A stretch of DNA of 35,210 nt from JAGPUQ01 sp049325095. Lineage in GTDB: Bacteria > Pseudomonadota > Gammaproteobacteria > Pseudomonadales > Porticoccaceae. Below, piece after piece: positions 16,612 through 24,665 of the stretch (its first letter is position 1; every line of letters starts with the position of its first letter). The DNA is taken from assembly GCA_049325095.1 (NCBI GenBank), contig JBMOPO010000055.1:1-35210 (forward strand), in the 5' to 3' direction. A program made the translations under genes and the position numbers. The notes below the pieces were generated by a model. The model saw only the letters and a program-made list of their open reading frames with translations, made no database searches and was not told where the DNA came from.

Positions 16612-17481
16612 ATGCGACCATTTGCCCGGAGGACGATCAACCGGAAGCCGGGGTATGAACGCCGGCTGTGGTGCGCACTGGTCGGCGCCCTGGCGCTCTG
16701 CGCACTCCCCGCGTCGAGCGCACTGGCGCTTTCCGCGGAGGAAGCCTATGCGCGCATGAACGCCGCCCTGGCGCCGGAGCGCACCCTGCTCAGCCGCGCC
16801 TACCTGGCGGTGTGGCTGGAAGACCAACAGACGCAGGTCTATGAAGCCCTGGTGGCCCGCAAGGGCTTCGACAACCAGGCGCGGACCACGGTGGTCATCC
16901 TGGAGCCTGAGTTCGTGGCCGGGTTGCGCACCCTGTGGGGCACCCGACGGGCGGACGGCACGCCGGTCGAGGCCGTGTACCGCCCCGTGGATCGACGGGT
17001 GACGGAAATCGCACCGGTGATGCCGGACGATCCACTGCTGGGCAGCAACTTCACCCGCGCCGACCTGGGTTTCGTGGGACGCGGCGAGCTGGAGCTGCGC
17101 CTGGTGGGCGAGCGCAAGCTCAATCTCAACGATACCCTGGTGGTCGAAGCCAAACCCCGGGATTCCTGGTACTACTCGCGGATCCTCACCTGGATCGACA
17201 CGAGGACCTGGCTGCCGGTCAAACGCGAGTATTACGACCGCGCCGGCCGCCTGTGGAAACGTGCCGAGTACCAGGGCACGGTGTTCGAGGACACCCCGGT
17301 GGTGATCCGCATCAGCATGGAAGACCTGCAGTCGCTGACCCGATCCGAGCTGGTGATGAGCCGGGTCCGGTTTGGCGGCGCGAAGGACGACGTACTGTTC
17401 GAGCGCACCTACCTGAAGCGCGCCAAGGCGCATCTGCTGGAGGCGCTGGCACCCGCCGACGCGCAAGCCGCTGCGGAGTAG
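16612..17481 (+). CDS. Exported LolA-like outer-membrane lipoprotein-sorting family protein
   Basis: A 289-aa periplasmic protein. After a basic start, a hydrophobic stretch (about 20-37) ends in SSALALSAEE, a plausible signal-peptidase I site near residue 40. The mature part matches the LolA-like family, in which the beta-rich half-barrel binds lipids: YEALVARKGFDNQARTTVVI, DVNMQ-like lengths of strand, SNFTRADL, LRLVGERKLNLNDTLVVEAK, LTWIDTRTWLPVKREYYDRAG, and the SRVRFG C-terminal strand. Such proteins usually accompany RND/MMPL transporters moving hydrophobic compounds; none is present in this window. GGAGGAGGAG precedes the ATG. It is the only gene on this strand between an LLM gene and a convergent acyl-CoA dehydrogenase. 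Confidence 0.8.
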   Translation: MRPFARRTINRKPGYERRLWCALVGALALCALPASSALALSAEEAYARMNAALAPERTLLSRAYLAVWLEDQQTQVYEALVARKGFDNQARTTVVILEPEFVAGLRTLWGTRRADGTPVEAVYRPVDRRVTEIAPVMPDDPLLGSNFTRADLGFVGRGELELRLVGERKLNLNDTLVVEAKPRDSWYYSRILTWIDTRTWLPVKREYYDRAGRLWKRAEYQGTVFEDTPVVIRISMEDLQSLTRSELVMSRVRFGGAKDDVLFERTYLKRAKAHLLEALAPADAQAAAE

Positions 17482-17488
17482 CTGCGGC

Positions 17489-17516
17489 GGCCCCGGCGGG
17501 CCGCGCCGCCGGGGCC
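17489..17516. terminator. Bidirectional hairpin between convergent genes
   Basis: Perfect 11-bp arms GGCCCCGGCGG (17489-17499) and CCGCCGGGGCC (17506-17516) with a 6-nt loop lie between the LolA-like gene and the acyl-CoA dehydrogenase, which converge here. It lacks a T-run on either strand, but the stem is very stable. Confidence 0.55.
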
Positions 17517-17535
17517 TTGGGGCGTTCCCGACGCC

Positions 17536-18693
17536 TCAGTAGGACTTGGGCAGTCCCAGGATGAACTCGCCGATGTAATTGAGCGTCATCTCGCGATTGA
17601 TCGGCGCCACCTTGCCCAGGCGCGCGGCGATGAAGTGGCTGAGCATGTCGTAGCTCTCGCAGAATCCGTAGCCGCCGAAACACTGGATGGCGGCGTCGGC
17701 GGCCTTGAAGGACGCATCCGTACCCACCAGCTTGCCCATGTTGGCGAGATCGCCCACCACCTTGGGCGGCTGACCCTGATCGTGCAGCCAGGCGGATTTC
17801 TGCACCAGCAGGGAGGCCGCTTCGAGCTGCGCCCGGGCCTCGGCCATGGGGTGCTGGAGCGCCTGGTAGGCGCCGATGGGGCCCTTGAAGATGACCCGCT
17901 CGTTGGCGTACTCGGCGGCGCGGGCCAGGGCGTGGCGGCCGCCGCCGATGGCGCCCGCGGCGACCACCATGCGCTCGGGGTTGAGGGCGTCGAACAGCAC
18001 CTCGATGCCGCGCCCGACCTTGCCGAGCACGTTCTCCCGCGGCACCTTCACATTGTCGAAATACACGAAGAACTGCCCCTCGGCGTTCATCAGCAGGGTG
18101 TCCATGCGCTCCCAGCTCAGTCCGGGGCTGTCGGTATCGACCACGAACAGGGTCAGCTCGGCGCGCCCCGCACTGGCGCCGGTCTTGGCCACCACCAGCA
18201 CCTGCTGGGCGTCGTTGATGCCACTGATGAACAGTTTGTTGCCGTTGAGCAGGAAGTGATCGCCGGCTTCGGTGGCGTGGGTCTCGATCCTGAAGGTATT
18301 GGTACCCGCATTGGGCTCGGTTATCGCGAAACAGCAGCGCTTGTCGCCGCTGGCGATGGCCGGCAGCCAGCGCTGCTTCTGTTCCTCGGTGCCGTGGCGG
18401 CTGATCGAAGGCACCGCGATCCCCTGGTTGACCACGAAGAACAGCGGCGCGACCCCGTGCCCGGCGAGCCGCTCCTGGAGTAGCACCAGGGCCAGCATGC
18501 CCATGCCGGAGCCGCCGTAGGCCTCGGGGACATTGACGCCGAGGATCCCAGCGGCCGCCAGCGCGTCCCATTGCTCCTGCGGAAATGTCTGCGCCTTGGC
18601 GTGCTCGACGTAATAGGCCCTGGGGAAATCCCGGGCGATCCGATCGGCGGTGTCGAGCAACATCAGGTGTTCTTCGCTGAGATTGAAGTCCAT
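17536..18693 (-). CDS. Acyl-CoA dehydrogenase
   Basis: A FAD enzyme oxidising an acyl-CoA to the 2,3-enoyl-CoA. The 385-aa protein has the N-terminal helical domain (MDFNLSEEHLMLLDTADRIA), AAGILGVNVPEAYGGSGMGM, the flavin-binding CCFAITEPNAGTNT, the mid-domain beta segment (LNGNKLFISGINDAQQVLVV) and C-terminal helices with QCFGGYGFCESYDM. The end is INREMTLNYIGEFILGLPKSY-like instead of the usual IYEGT motif, as in one subgroup of family members; the Glu in NREM is a candidate base. Substrate is unknown; CoA-transferase, SDR and Rieske genes nearby suggest a CoA-ester degradation pathway. GGGGAG precedes the ATG. It is divergent from the LLM gene at 18871. Confidence 0.92.
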   Translation of the reverse strand: MDFNLSEEHLMLLDTADRIARDFPRAYYVEHAKAQTFPQEQWDALAAAGILGVNVPEAYGGSGMGMLALVLLQERLAGHGVAPLFFVVNQGIAVPSISRHGTEEQKQRWLPAIASGDKRCCFAITEPNAGTNTFRIETHATEAGDHFLLNGNKLFISGINDAQQVLVVAKTGASAGRAELTLFVVDTDSPGLSWERMDTLLMNAEGQFFVYFDNVKVPRENVLGKVGRGIEVLFDALNPERMVVAAGAIGGGRHALARAAEYANERVIFKGPIGAYQALQHPMAEARAQLEAASLLVQKSAWLHDQGQPPKVVGDLANMGKLVGTDASFKAADAAIQCFGGYGFCESYDMLSHFIAARLGKVAPINREMTLNYIGEFILGLPKSY

Positions 18694-18870
18694 GGGTCAC
18701 TCCCCTGGTGGTGGAACGAGCGGCCTGGCCGTGTCGGGCAGGCTGTTTTTGGATGACCGCAGCTTACGCCACGACCACCGGGCCGCAAGGCCGGCGGGTG
18801 ACCGATGCGCCACGCCGGCCGGCGCTTTCGCCCATAATGGAGCGCTCATCCGAACCTTCCGGAGGCCATC

Positions 18871-19755
18871 ATGACCAAACCCGACCTGGGCCGCCTCGGT
18901 GTCTGGACCTGGCTCGAAGCCTATGCCCATGGCGACTGCGTCGCCCTCGCCCAGCGACTCGAACAGCAGGGCTACGGCGCCCTCTGGGTACCCGAGGCCT
19001 TCGGCCGCGATCCCTTCGTGCTGCTCACCCTGCTCGCCAGGGAAACCTCCGGCCTGAAGCTCGCCACCGGCATCGCCAACCTCTACGCCCGCGATGCCGT
19101 GGCGATGAACGCCGCCCGGCTGTCGCTGCAGGAGATCAGCGGCGGCCGGCTGGTGCTGGGACTCGGCGTCTCCCACGCCGAGATCGTCACGCCCATGCGC
19201 CACCACGACTACGGCAAGCCCGTGGCGACCATGCGCGCCTATGTGGCGGCGATGAACGCGGCGAGCTACGCCGCCCCCCAACCGGAGACTCCGGTGCCCC
19301 TGGTGCTGGCCGCGCTGCGGGAAAAAATGCTCGGCCTCGCCGCCGAGATCGCCGATGGCGCCCATCCCTATTTCGTCACCCCCGAGCACACCGCCCGCGC
19401 CCGCGCCATCCTGGGCCCGGACAAGCTGCTGGCGCCGGAGCAGAAAGTGCTGCTGGTGAAGGAGCCTTCCGAGGCGCGCCGCCTGGCGCGCCAGTACATG
19501 GCGCTCTACCTGGGGTTGCAGAACTATCGCAACAATCTGCGCTGGCTGGGCTTCGAGGACAGCGATCTCGACCACGGCGGCAGCGACCGGCTGGTGGATG
19601 CCATCGTCGCCTGGGGCGACGAGACCGCGATCCACAAGCGCCTCGAGGCGCACTGGGCCAACGGCGCCGACCACGTCTGCATCCAGCCGCTGCGGCCCGA
19701 TGGCCAGCCGGGCTTCGACGCCGCGGCGCTCGCCGCCCTGGCACCCGGAGGTTGA
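18871..19755 (+). CDS. LLM class oxidoreductase of a probable F420-dependent subfamily
   Basis: A 294-aa luciferase-like TIM-barrel protein. The opening LGRLGVWTWLEAYAHGDCVA and QRLEQQGYGALWVPEAFGRD are characteristic of a probable F420-dependent subfamily best known from actinobacteria. SGLKLATGIANLYARDAVAM, SGGRLVLGLGVSHAEIV and ALREKMLGLAAEIADGAHPY follow in order. F420 use is a family-level guess; the window contains no F420 biosynthesis gene. The start is supported by GGAGG 6 nt upstream, and a CATAAT box lies 33 bp before the ATG with no clear -35. It is divergent from the acyl-CoA dehydrogenase and convergent with the glycerophosphodiesterase. Confidence 0.88.
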   Translation: MTKPDLGRLGVWTWLEAYAHGDCVALAQRLEQQGYGALWVPEAFGRDPFVLLTLLARETSGLKLATGIANLYARDAVAMNAARLSLQEISGGRLVLGLGVSHAEIVTPMRHHDYGKPVATMRAYVAAMNAASYAAPQPETPVPLVLAALREKMLGLAAEIADGAHPYFVTPEHTARARAILGPDKLLAPEQKVLLVKEPSEARRLARQYMALYLGLQNYRNNLRWLGFEDSDLDHGGSDRLVDAIVAWGDETAIHKRLEAHWANGADHVCIQPLRPDGQPGFDAAALAALAPGG

Positions 19756-19778
19756 GCCCGCAAGCGCAGGAGACATCA

Positions 19779-19817
19779 ACCCCGGCCGGTGGGGAAAACG
19801 CCCCCGCCGACCGGGGT
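19779..19817. terminator. Hairpin between convergent LLM and GDPD genes
   Basis: ACCCCGG (19779-19785) pairs with CCGGGGT (19811-19817), and the inner GGTGGGG pairs imperfectly with CCCCCGCC around an AAAACG loop. It stands in the 70-bp gap between two convergent genes and probably ends both transcripts. Confidence 0.5.
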
Positions 19818-19825
19818 ATGGGTTC

Positions 19826-21109
19826 TTACCGCAACCTCATGCAGTTGGCGTAATAGGTGACCGTGGCCGGCCAGTCGCTGAATACGCCGAGCACGCCGAC
19901 CTCGCGGGCCAGCACGTCCAGCGCGGTGAAGGTGTCGCCGTCGTTGTCGATGGCGTCGGTCACCGTCTGGTAGTACCAGCCGCCGCCGGCGGCCAGCGGC
20001 CCGGAGCGCTCCAGGGTCCAGGTGATGATGTCGAGCCCGACGGCGCGGGCGTCCCGGGCGTACTGCGAAGGCACCATGCGCCGGTCGCCGTCCAGCGCCA
20101 GCAGCGCCCACAGTGGCGGCGCCACGATACGGATGCCCGCGGCGGCGTAGTCGCCCAGTTCGGCGGCATCGGGCAGATCGGCGGGACTGTCGGCGTCGTC
20201 GAGAAACACCGCCTGACGGCCGAAGGCGGGTTCGTTGGCGATCCAGTACTGGACATCGCCGCGCTGGAACGACTGCGGCCACACCCGGCGCGGGGCGATG
20301 CCGGCGGCTCGGTACTCGTCGATCAACTGCTGGGCGTAGTCCGCCTGGCTGTAATCGCCGACGCCATCGCCATCGCTGTCGAACGGCATGGGCACGCTGG
20401 GCGCCTTGAGCTCGGGGGTGAAGTCGGCGCCCAGATCGTCGATCAGCGCAATGCTCTCGGCGTGGGTCATCAGGGTGCCGTTCTGGGTGTAGAGATCGGT
20501 GCGCCAGGAGGGCGTACCGGCCAGATACTGCGCGACGGTGGTGGCCGCCGGATTGGCGCCGTCCATCTTGCCTTTGAGCGTTTTGAACTCCGCGAGCGTG
20601 ATGTCGCTGGTACAGCAGTTGGCCCGGGCCGGTTCGATCACTTCGCCGGTCACCGGGTCGAGCACCGCGGGCACGAAATTCTGGGTGCATTTCGCGGCCA
20701 GCGGGGTGGCCAGAATATCGGTGGTGGTGTGCAGGTCGCACTGGGAGTGGCGGCAGACCAGCGCCTTGTCCTTGGTGAAAGTGACGTCGCATTCGATGAT
20801 CCCGGCGCCCATCCGTGCGGCGGCCTCGTAGGATTCCTTGGTGTGCTCCGGAAACTGCAGCGCGGCGCCGCGATGGCCGATGGAAAATTTGCTGCGGAAG
20901 AAGGGCCCCTTTTCACAGGACACCAATTGGTCCCTGAGGGCGCCATCGTCCATGTCCGCGACCAGATAGAACGGCCGCGGCCCCAACTGCGGTTGTTGGC
21001 TGCCGTACCCCCGCCCGAAACCGACGTGATCGGGCGCACCGAATGCCGCTCCCGTCATGCCGGCCAGCAGCACAGCCGCGGCCATCCTCCCCTGTATGCG
21101 TTTGATCAT
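19826..21109 (-). CDS. Exported glycerophosphodiester phosphodiesterase (GDPD)
   Basis: Hydrolyses glycerophosphodiesters to glycerol 3-phosphate and an alcohol, probably in the periplasm. The 427-aa protein begins with a signal peptide (MIKRIQGRMAAAVLLAG, cleavage near AAFGA-PD). The GDPD core shows GHRGA (78-82, His79, Arg80), PEHT with Glu88, IIECDVTFTKD with Glu106 and Asp108, and His121 in VCRHSQCDL. ELKAPS (233-238) supplies the later Glu-x-Lys. An insert, DSDGDGVGDYSQAD (244-257), has the Dx[DN]xDG spacing of a calcium loop, and a second DNDGD follows near the C-terminus. Start 21109 is chosen because TTGGAGGA precedes it and the signal peptide begins there. Family GDPDs need Ca or Mg. 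Confidence 0.9.
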   Translation of the reverse strand: MIKRIQGRMAAAVLLAGMTGAAFGAPDHVGFGRGYGSQQPQLGPRPFYLVADMDDGALRDQLVSCEKGPFFRSKFSIGHRGAALQFPEHTKESYEAAARMGAGIIECDVTFTKDKALVCRHSQCDLHTTTDILATPLAAKCTQNFVPAVLDPVTGEVIEPARANCCTSDITLAEFKTLKGKMDGANPAATTVAQYLAGTPSWRTDLYTQNGTLMTHAESIALIDDLGADFTPELKAPSVPMPFDSDGDGVGDYSQADYAQQLIDEYRAAGIAPRRVWPQSFQRGDVQYWIANEPAFGRQAVFLDDADSPADLPDAAELGDYAAAGIRIVAPPLWALLALDGDRRMVPSQYARDARAVGLDIITWTLERSGPLAAGGGWYYQTVTDAIDNDGDTFTALDVLAREVGVLGVFSDWPATVTYYANCMRLR

Positions 21110-21287
21110 CGTAAGTCCTCCAAGGTAATTGCGGCCGTAGCGGGACCGCGCCGCGGGGGACCGCATGCGCCCTCCCGCATCCAGCTTGGAAGCACACTAT
21201 GACGGCGTGATGCCGACCAGATGACAAAAGGACAACCGCGGGCGATCGCTCGGCCGGCAGGAGGCGACGATCGAAAAACGTTCGGAA

Positions 21288-21313
21288 TGAAAACGGGCCC
21301 GCGAAGGGCCCGT
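21288..21313 (-). terminator. Rho-independent terminator of the DUF1329 gene
   Basis: An 8-bp perfect stem, ACGGGCCC with GGGCCCGT (21293-21300 and 21306-21313), has a 5-nt loop. Read on the minus strand it is followed by TTTTC. It lies 36 bp after the DUF1329 stop codon and is the clearest terminator in the window. Confidence 0.75.
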
Positions 21314-21349
21314 CATTAGCGCTGGGCGGAAGTATTTCCGTGGAATGGG

Positions 21350-22789
21350 TCAGCGCAAGCCGCGGCGGCGCACTTCCGCCGGCGTGAAATAAGTCGGTTC
21401 GGCACGGAAACTGAAATCGACCCCTTTTTCCTGGTTGTCGAGACTGCGGATCACCATCCGGCCGGCCTGCATGTCGTACTGGTTTTCCGTGGTGAGGTCC
21501 ATGGCCTTCTGGTCGTAGTACATCAGGGTGTGCAATTCATAAAGCCGCCACAGTTCGCCGCGGCGGTCGTAGTGATCCCCGAGCATGGCCCACCAGCTGT
21601 CCTCATCCAGATAGAGCACCCGCATGCCGTAATCGTGTGTTGTGCCTTCCTTGAGTGTGCCTTTCAGCTTCCATACCCGATGCAGTTCGTAGCGTGCTAG
21701 GTTCTGATTGAGACGCCCCTCGGGGGTAATGATATCCGAAGGTTTCAAGTCTCCCGAGTGCAATCGGTAGGCGTTGTAGGGCACGTAGAACTCTTCCCGG
21801 CCTTCGAGCGTCCAGTGGAAGCGGTCATTGGGCCCGTTGAAGCCCCAGCCCTGATCCGTGGTCATGAGCCCATCGCTGGAAGTGGCCGGATTGTCATACA
21901 CGATCTGGGGCGCCCGCTTTACCCGGCGCTGCCCCGGACTGTAGGTCCAAGCTTGCCGAAACTGCTTCGAGAAACTGATCGGGTCCCGCGCCAGTACAAC
22001 CTGCCCCGCCTGTTTGGCAGGAGCCGTGGTGGTCTGATAGTACATGGCCGCACTGCCAGGGACCGTCAAATCGAAATCGAGATTGTTCCAGCCGTTGGCG
22101 GGATCACTGTAGGGCCTGTGCACCTGCACCGACAGCGTCACGATCTCGTAGTCGCCGGATGCCGTGATCGGCGCAATGTTGTCGAAACCGTCGCGCCATG
22201 GTACCTGGGGTCTGGTGTACAGATTGCTGAGCGCCTGCGGACCATTCTTGGCGATCGGAAAGGCCCAGCACAGGCGGGCGTTCTCGAATCCCAACAATCC
22301 GGGGAATCGGTCCGACGGCACGATCCGGGATCGCTTGGCGTTCTCCAGCGCTGCCTCGTAGCAGTAGGGCTGGAATACGGCAGTGCGCCTGGTCGGGTAG
22401 ATGTTCATGAAGTAGTCGGGATAGGTCTCGAACATCTTTTCCTGACCAGGAGTGAGCCTGTCGGCGTGCTCCCGATAGTTCTGTGCCGTGATCGTGAACA
22501 GCAGCTTATCTTCGGGAAAGGGATCCGGATGAAAGGAACCGGGCTTGAAGCCCTCGGGAATCGGCAGCGGTTCGTTCTCCCAAGGAGGGATAGTGCCCTC
22601 GGCGTTGCCGGCGCGAATCGCGCCCGATGGAGTCCACTCGGTCCCCTCCAGACCCAGCTTTGCCAATTCCTCGGCGGTTGGCGGCTGGTTGAAATCCTCG
22701 GCCCAGGCTGTTTGCAACAGCCCCGCGGTGACAAGGGCTCCGACGAACAGGTGGTGGATGTTTCCACCCCGGCAATGTTGAATTCTCAT
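21350..22789 (-). CDS. Exported DUF1329 family protein
   Basis: A 479-aa secreted protein. The N-terminal hydrophobic segment (about 13-27) ends in TAWA-ED, a plausible signal-peptidase I site near residue 30. The mature part matches DUF1329: LGLEGTEWTPSGAIRAGN, GTIPPWENEPLPIPEGFKPG, HADRLTPGQEKMFETYP, AWTYSPGQRRVKRAPQIVYD, SSDGLMTTDQGWGFNG, YVPYNAYRLHS and the late YYDQKAMDL. The family is thought to act in the outer membrane or periplasm, often beside DUF1302 and MMPL transporter genes used in uptake of hydrophobic substrates; its biochemical role is unproven. Base composition is clearly lower than around it (53% GC at 21661-21720), suggesting transfer. Its upstream region carries a 12-bp perfect inverted repeat. 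Confidence 0.88.
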   Translation of the reverse strand: MRIQHCRGGNIHHLFVGALVTAGLLQTAWAEDFNQPPTAEELAKLGLEGTEWTPSGAIRAGNAEGTIPPWENEPLPIPEGFKPGSFHPDPFPEDKLLFTITAQNYREHADRLTPGQEKMFETYPDYFMNIYPTRRTAVFQPYCYEAALENAKRSRIVPSDRFPGLLGFENARLCWAFPIAKNGPQALSNLYTRPQVPWRDGFDNIAPITASGDYEIVTLSVQVHRPYSDPANGWNNLDFDLTVPGSAAMYYQTTTAPAKQAGQVVLARDPISFSKQFRQAWTYSPGQRRVKRAPQIVYDNPATSSDGLMTTDQGWGFNGPNDRFHWTLEGREEFYVPYNAYRLHSGDLKPSDIITPEGRLNQNLARYELHRVWKLKGTLKEGTTHDYGMRVLYLDEDSWWAMLGDHYDRRGELWRLYELHTLMYYDQKAMDLTTENQYDMQAGRMVIRSLDNQEKGVDFSFRAEPTYFTPAEVRRRGLR

Positions 22790-22825
22790 GACCGACTTTC
22801 CTTACGGCTTTTGTTATCGGTACTT

Positions 22826-22871
22826 CATGTGCTACCCAAGATCGGGAAGATCCAAGTGCGGGTAGCACATG
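22826..22871. promoter_or_regulatory. Perfect 12-bp inverted repeat, possible operator
   Basis: CATGTGCTACCC (22826-22837) and GGGTAGCACATG (22860-22871) are exact inverse copies separated by 22 bp; the spacer contains GATC-GGGAA-GATC. The dyad begins 36 bp upstream of the DUF1329 start. On the minus strand TTGGGT (partly in one arm) and TAACAA at 17-bp spacing form a weak promoter, so a bound regulator could cover it. A cruciform or transcript hairpin is the alternative. No regulator gene is adjacent. Confidence 0.55.
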
Positions 22872-23019
22872 CCCCGTTTGAACATAGCACGCATAATTTG
22901 CAATCATGAGCACCGGAGATGACTCCCTAGTCGGCAAGTCCGGATGCGCAGCGCATACCGGGTCTCCCATCCAGTTAAAGTCGAAACGCGCGCCAATGCG
23001 CTTGCGCGATGAACTCCAG

Positions 23020-23028
23020 TGCTATGCT
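23020..23028 (+). promoter_or_regulatory. Extended -10 promoter of gloC
   Basis: TGC-TATGCT is an extended -10 element ending 30 bp before the gloC ATG; TTGCGC lies 15 bp upstream of the hexamer. It would start transcription near 23034, which argues against the longer reading frame beginning at 22906. Confidence 0.5.
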
Positions 23029-23058
23029 TTGGGCCACCACGACAGGGTGCGACTTGCC

Positions 23059-23703
23059 ATGAAGTTCCTGATCATTCCCGTCACGCCCTACCAGCAGAAT
23101 TGCAGCCTGATCTGGTGCGAGGAGACCATGCGGGGCGCCCTGGTCGATCCCGGCGGCGATCTCGACCGGATCCTGGCGGCGGTGGCGGAGCAGCGCGTGC
23201 GGCTGGAGAAGATCCTCTGCACCCACGGCCACCTGGACCATGTCGGCGGCGTCGCGGAGCTCGCCGCGCGCCAGCACCTGCCCATCGAGGGACCCCAGCG
23301 CGGCGACGACTTCTGGATCCGGGGGCTCCCCGACCAGTGCCGGATGTTCGGCTTCCCGCCCACCCAGGGGTTCACCCCCGACCGCTGGCTCGAGGACGGC
23401 GATACCGTCCGGGTCGGCAACCAGACCCTGCAGGTGCTCCACTGCCCGGGCCACACCCCGGGACACCTGGTGTTCTTCCACGCCCCGTCGCGCATCGCCA
23501 TCGTCGGCGACGTGCTGTTCCAGGGCTCGGTGGGCCGCACCGATTTCCCCGGCGGCAACCATGACACCCTGGTGCACTCGATTCGCGACAAGCTGTTCCC
23601 GCTCGGCGACGACGTCGGCTTCATCCCCGGCCACGGGCCCATGTCCACCTTCGGCATGGAGCGCAGGATGAATCCCTTCGTGGCCGACCTCAATTTCGGT
23701 TAA
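23059..23703 (+). CDS. gloC: Hydroxyacylglutathione hydrolase, type II-like (metallo-beta-lactamase fold, YcbL/GloC)
   Basis: Likely hydrolyses S-lactoylglutathione or related thioesters, completing methylglyoxal detoxification. The 214-aa length equals that of E. coli YcbL. The opening KFLIIPVTPYQQNCSLIW and the metal ligands THGHLDH (55-61: His56, His58, Asp60, His61), His132 in CPGHTPGH, Asp151 in VGDVLF and His192 in IPGHGP are all present. GSVGRTDFPGGNHDTL is typical of this subgroup. The start at 23059 gives the family N-terminus; an in-frame extension to 22906 would lie upstream of the promoter. The classical gloA and gloB genes are not in the window. A VOC-fold protein lies 1 kb downstream but is a different kind of protein. 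Confidence 0.93.
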   Translation: MKFLIIPVTPYQQNCSLIWCEETMRGALVDPGGDLDRILAAVAEQRVRLEKILCTHGHLDHVGGVAELAARQHLPIEGPQRGDDFWIRGLPDQCRMFGFPPTQGFTPDRWLEDGDTVRVGNQTLQVLHCPGHTPGHLVFFHAPSRIAIVGDVLFQGSVGRTDFPGGNHDTLVHSIRDKLFPLGDDVGFIPGHGPMSTFGMERRMNPFVADLNFG

Positions 23704-23756
23704 GCGGAAGCTATTCTGAGAAAAATATCGATAAAACAGCCTATTGGGAGGAAGTC

Positions 23757-24665
23757 ATGAGAATCGGGATAAACTCTGGAGCGGCCTCCGGGCCGGAGAC
23801 CACCATCCCCGGACTGATCGCCCGGGCGCAGCGGATGGAGCAGTTGGGCTTCGCCAGCTTCTGGATGGCGCACATGTTCGGCCTCGACGCCCTGACCGCG
23901 CTGGCGCTGGTCGGCCAGGCGACCCGCCGCATCGAGCTGGGCACCGCCGTGGTGCCCACCTACCCCCGCCATCCGCTGGCCATGGCCCAGCAGGCGGCGA
24001 CCACCAATGCCGCCGCCGGCGGCCGCTTCACCCTGGGCATCGGCCTGTCCCACCAGCCGATCATAGAGGGCATGTTCGGGATGTCCTACGCCCATCCCGC
24101 GCGCCACATGAAGGAATACCTGGAGATCCTGGCGCCGGCACTGCGCAGCGAACAGGTCGATTACCAGGGCGAGCTGTTCGGCGCCCACGCCCGGATCCAG
24201 GTGTCCGAGGCGCCCACTACCGGGCTGGTGGTGGCGGCGCTGGGGGAACGGATGCTGGAGCTGGCCGGTACCCATGCCGACGGCACCATCACCTGGATGA
24301 CCGGGCCCAGGACCCTGGAGCAGCATGTGATCCCGAAAATCCGCGCCGCCGCGGCCCGCGCCGGGCGCCCGGCACCGCGCATCATCGCCGGCGTGCCCAC
24401 CGCCATCGTCGCCGATCTCGACGCCGCCCGGGCCCGCATCGACAAGGGCATGGCCATGTACGGCAAACTGAACTCCTACCGGGGCATGCTCGACCGCGAG
24501 GGCGCCGCGGGCCCGGCGGACATCGCCATGATCGGCGACGAGGCGGCGCTCAGAAAGCAGATCCAGCGCTACCGGGATATCGGCGTCACCGATCTCAATT
24601 GCGCCATCCTCGGTGTCGGTGACCACGACACCACGGTGCAGTTCCTGGCCGGAGAACTGTCATGA
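23757..24665 (+). CDS. LLM class oxidoreductase, second probable F420-dependent subfamily
   Basis: A 302-aa luciferase-like protein of another subfamily from those at 15431 and 18871. It shows MRIGINSGAASGPETTIPGL, ARAQRMEQLGFASFWMAHMF, RRIELGTAVVPTYPRHPLAM, GGRFTLGIGLSHQPIIEGMFG and GLVVAALGERMLELAGTHAD, then ITWMTGPRTL. Actinobacterial relatives are annotated as F420-dependent, so the cofactor may be F420 or FMN. GGGAGGAAG precedes the ATG. Its TGA overlaps the ATG of the VOC gene (ATGA), so the two products are made together and may act on the same compound. The AT-rich gap after gloC (23704-23756) may hold its promoter. Confidence 0.88.
   Translation: MRIGINSGAASGPETTIPGLIARAQRMEQLGFASFWMAHMFGLDALTALALVGQATRRIELGTAVVPTYPRHPLAMAQQAATTNAAAGGRFTLGIGLSHQPIIEGMFGMSYAHPARHMKEYLEILAPALRSEQVDYQGELFGAHARIQVSEAPTTGLVVAALGERMLELAGTHADGTITWMTGPRTLEQHVIPKIRAAAARAGRPAPRIIAGVPTAIVADLDAARARIDKGMAMYGKLNSYRGMLDREGAAGPADIAMIGDEAALRKQIQRYRDIGVTDLNCAILGVGDHDTTVQFLAGELS

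Noticed and set aside
22906..23058. N-terminal extension of GloC by 51 residues
   Set aside because: An extended -10 promoter lies inside it, and family proteins start at KFLIIPVTPYQQNC.
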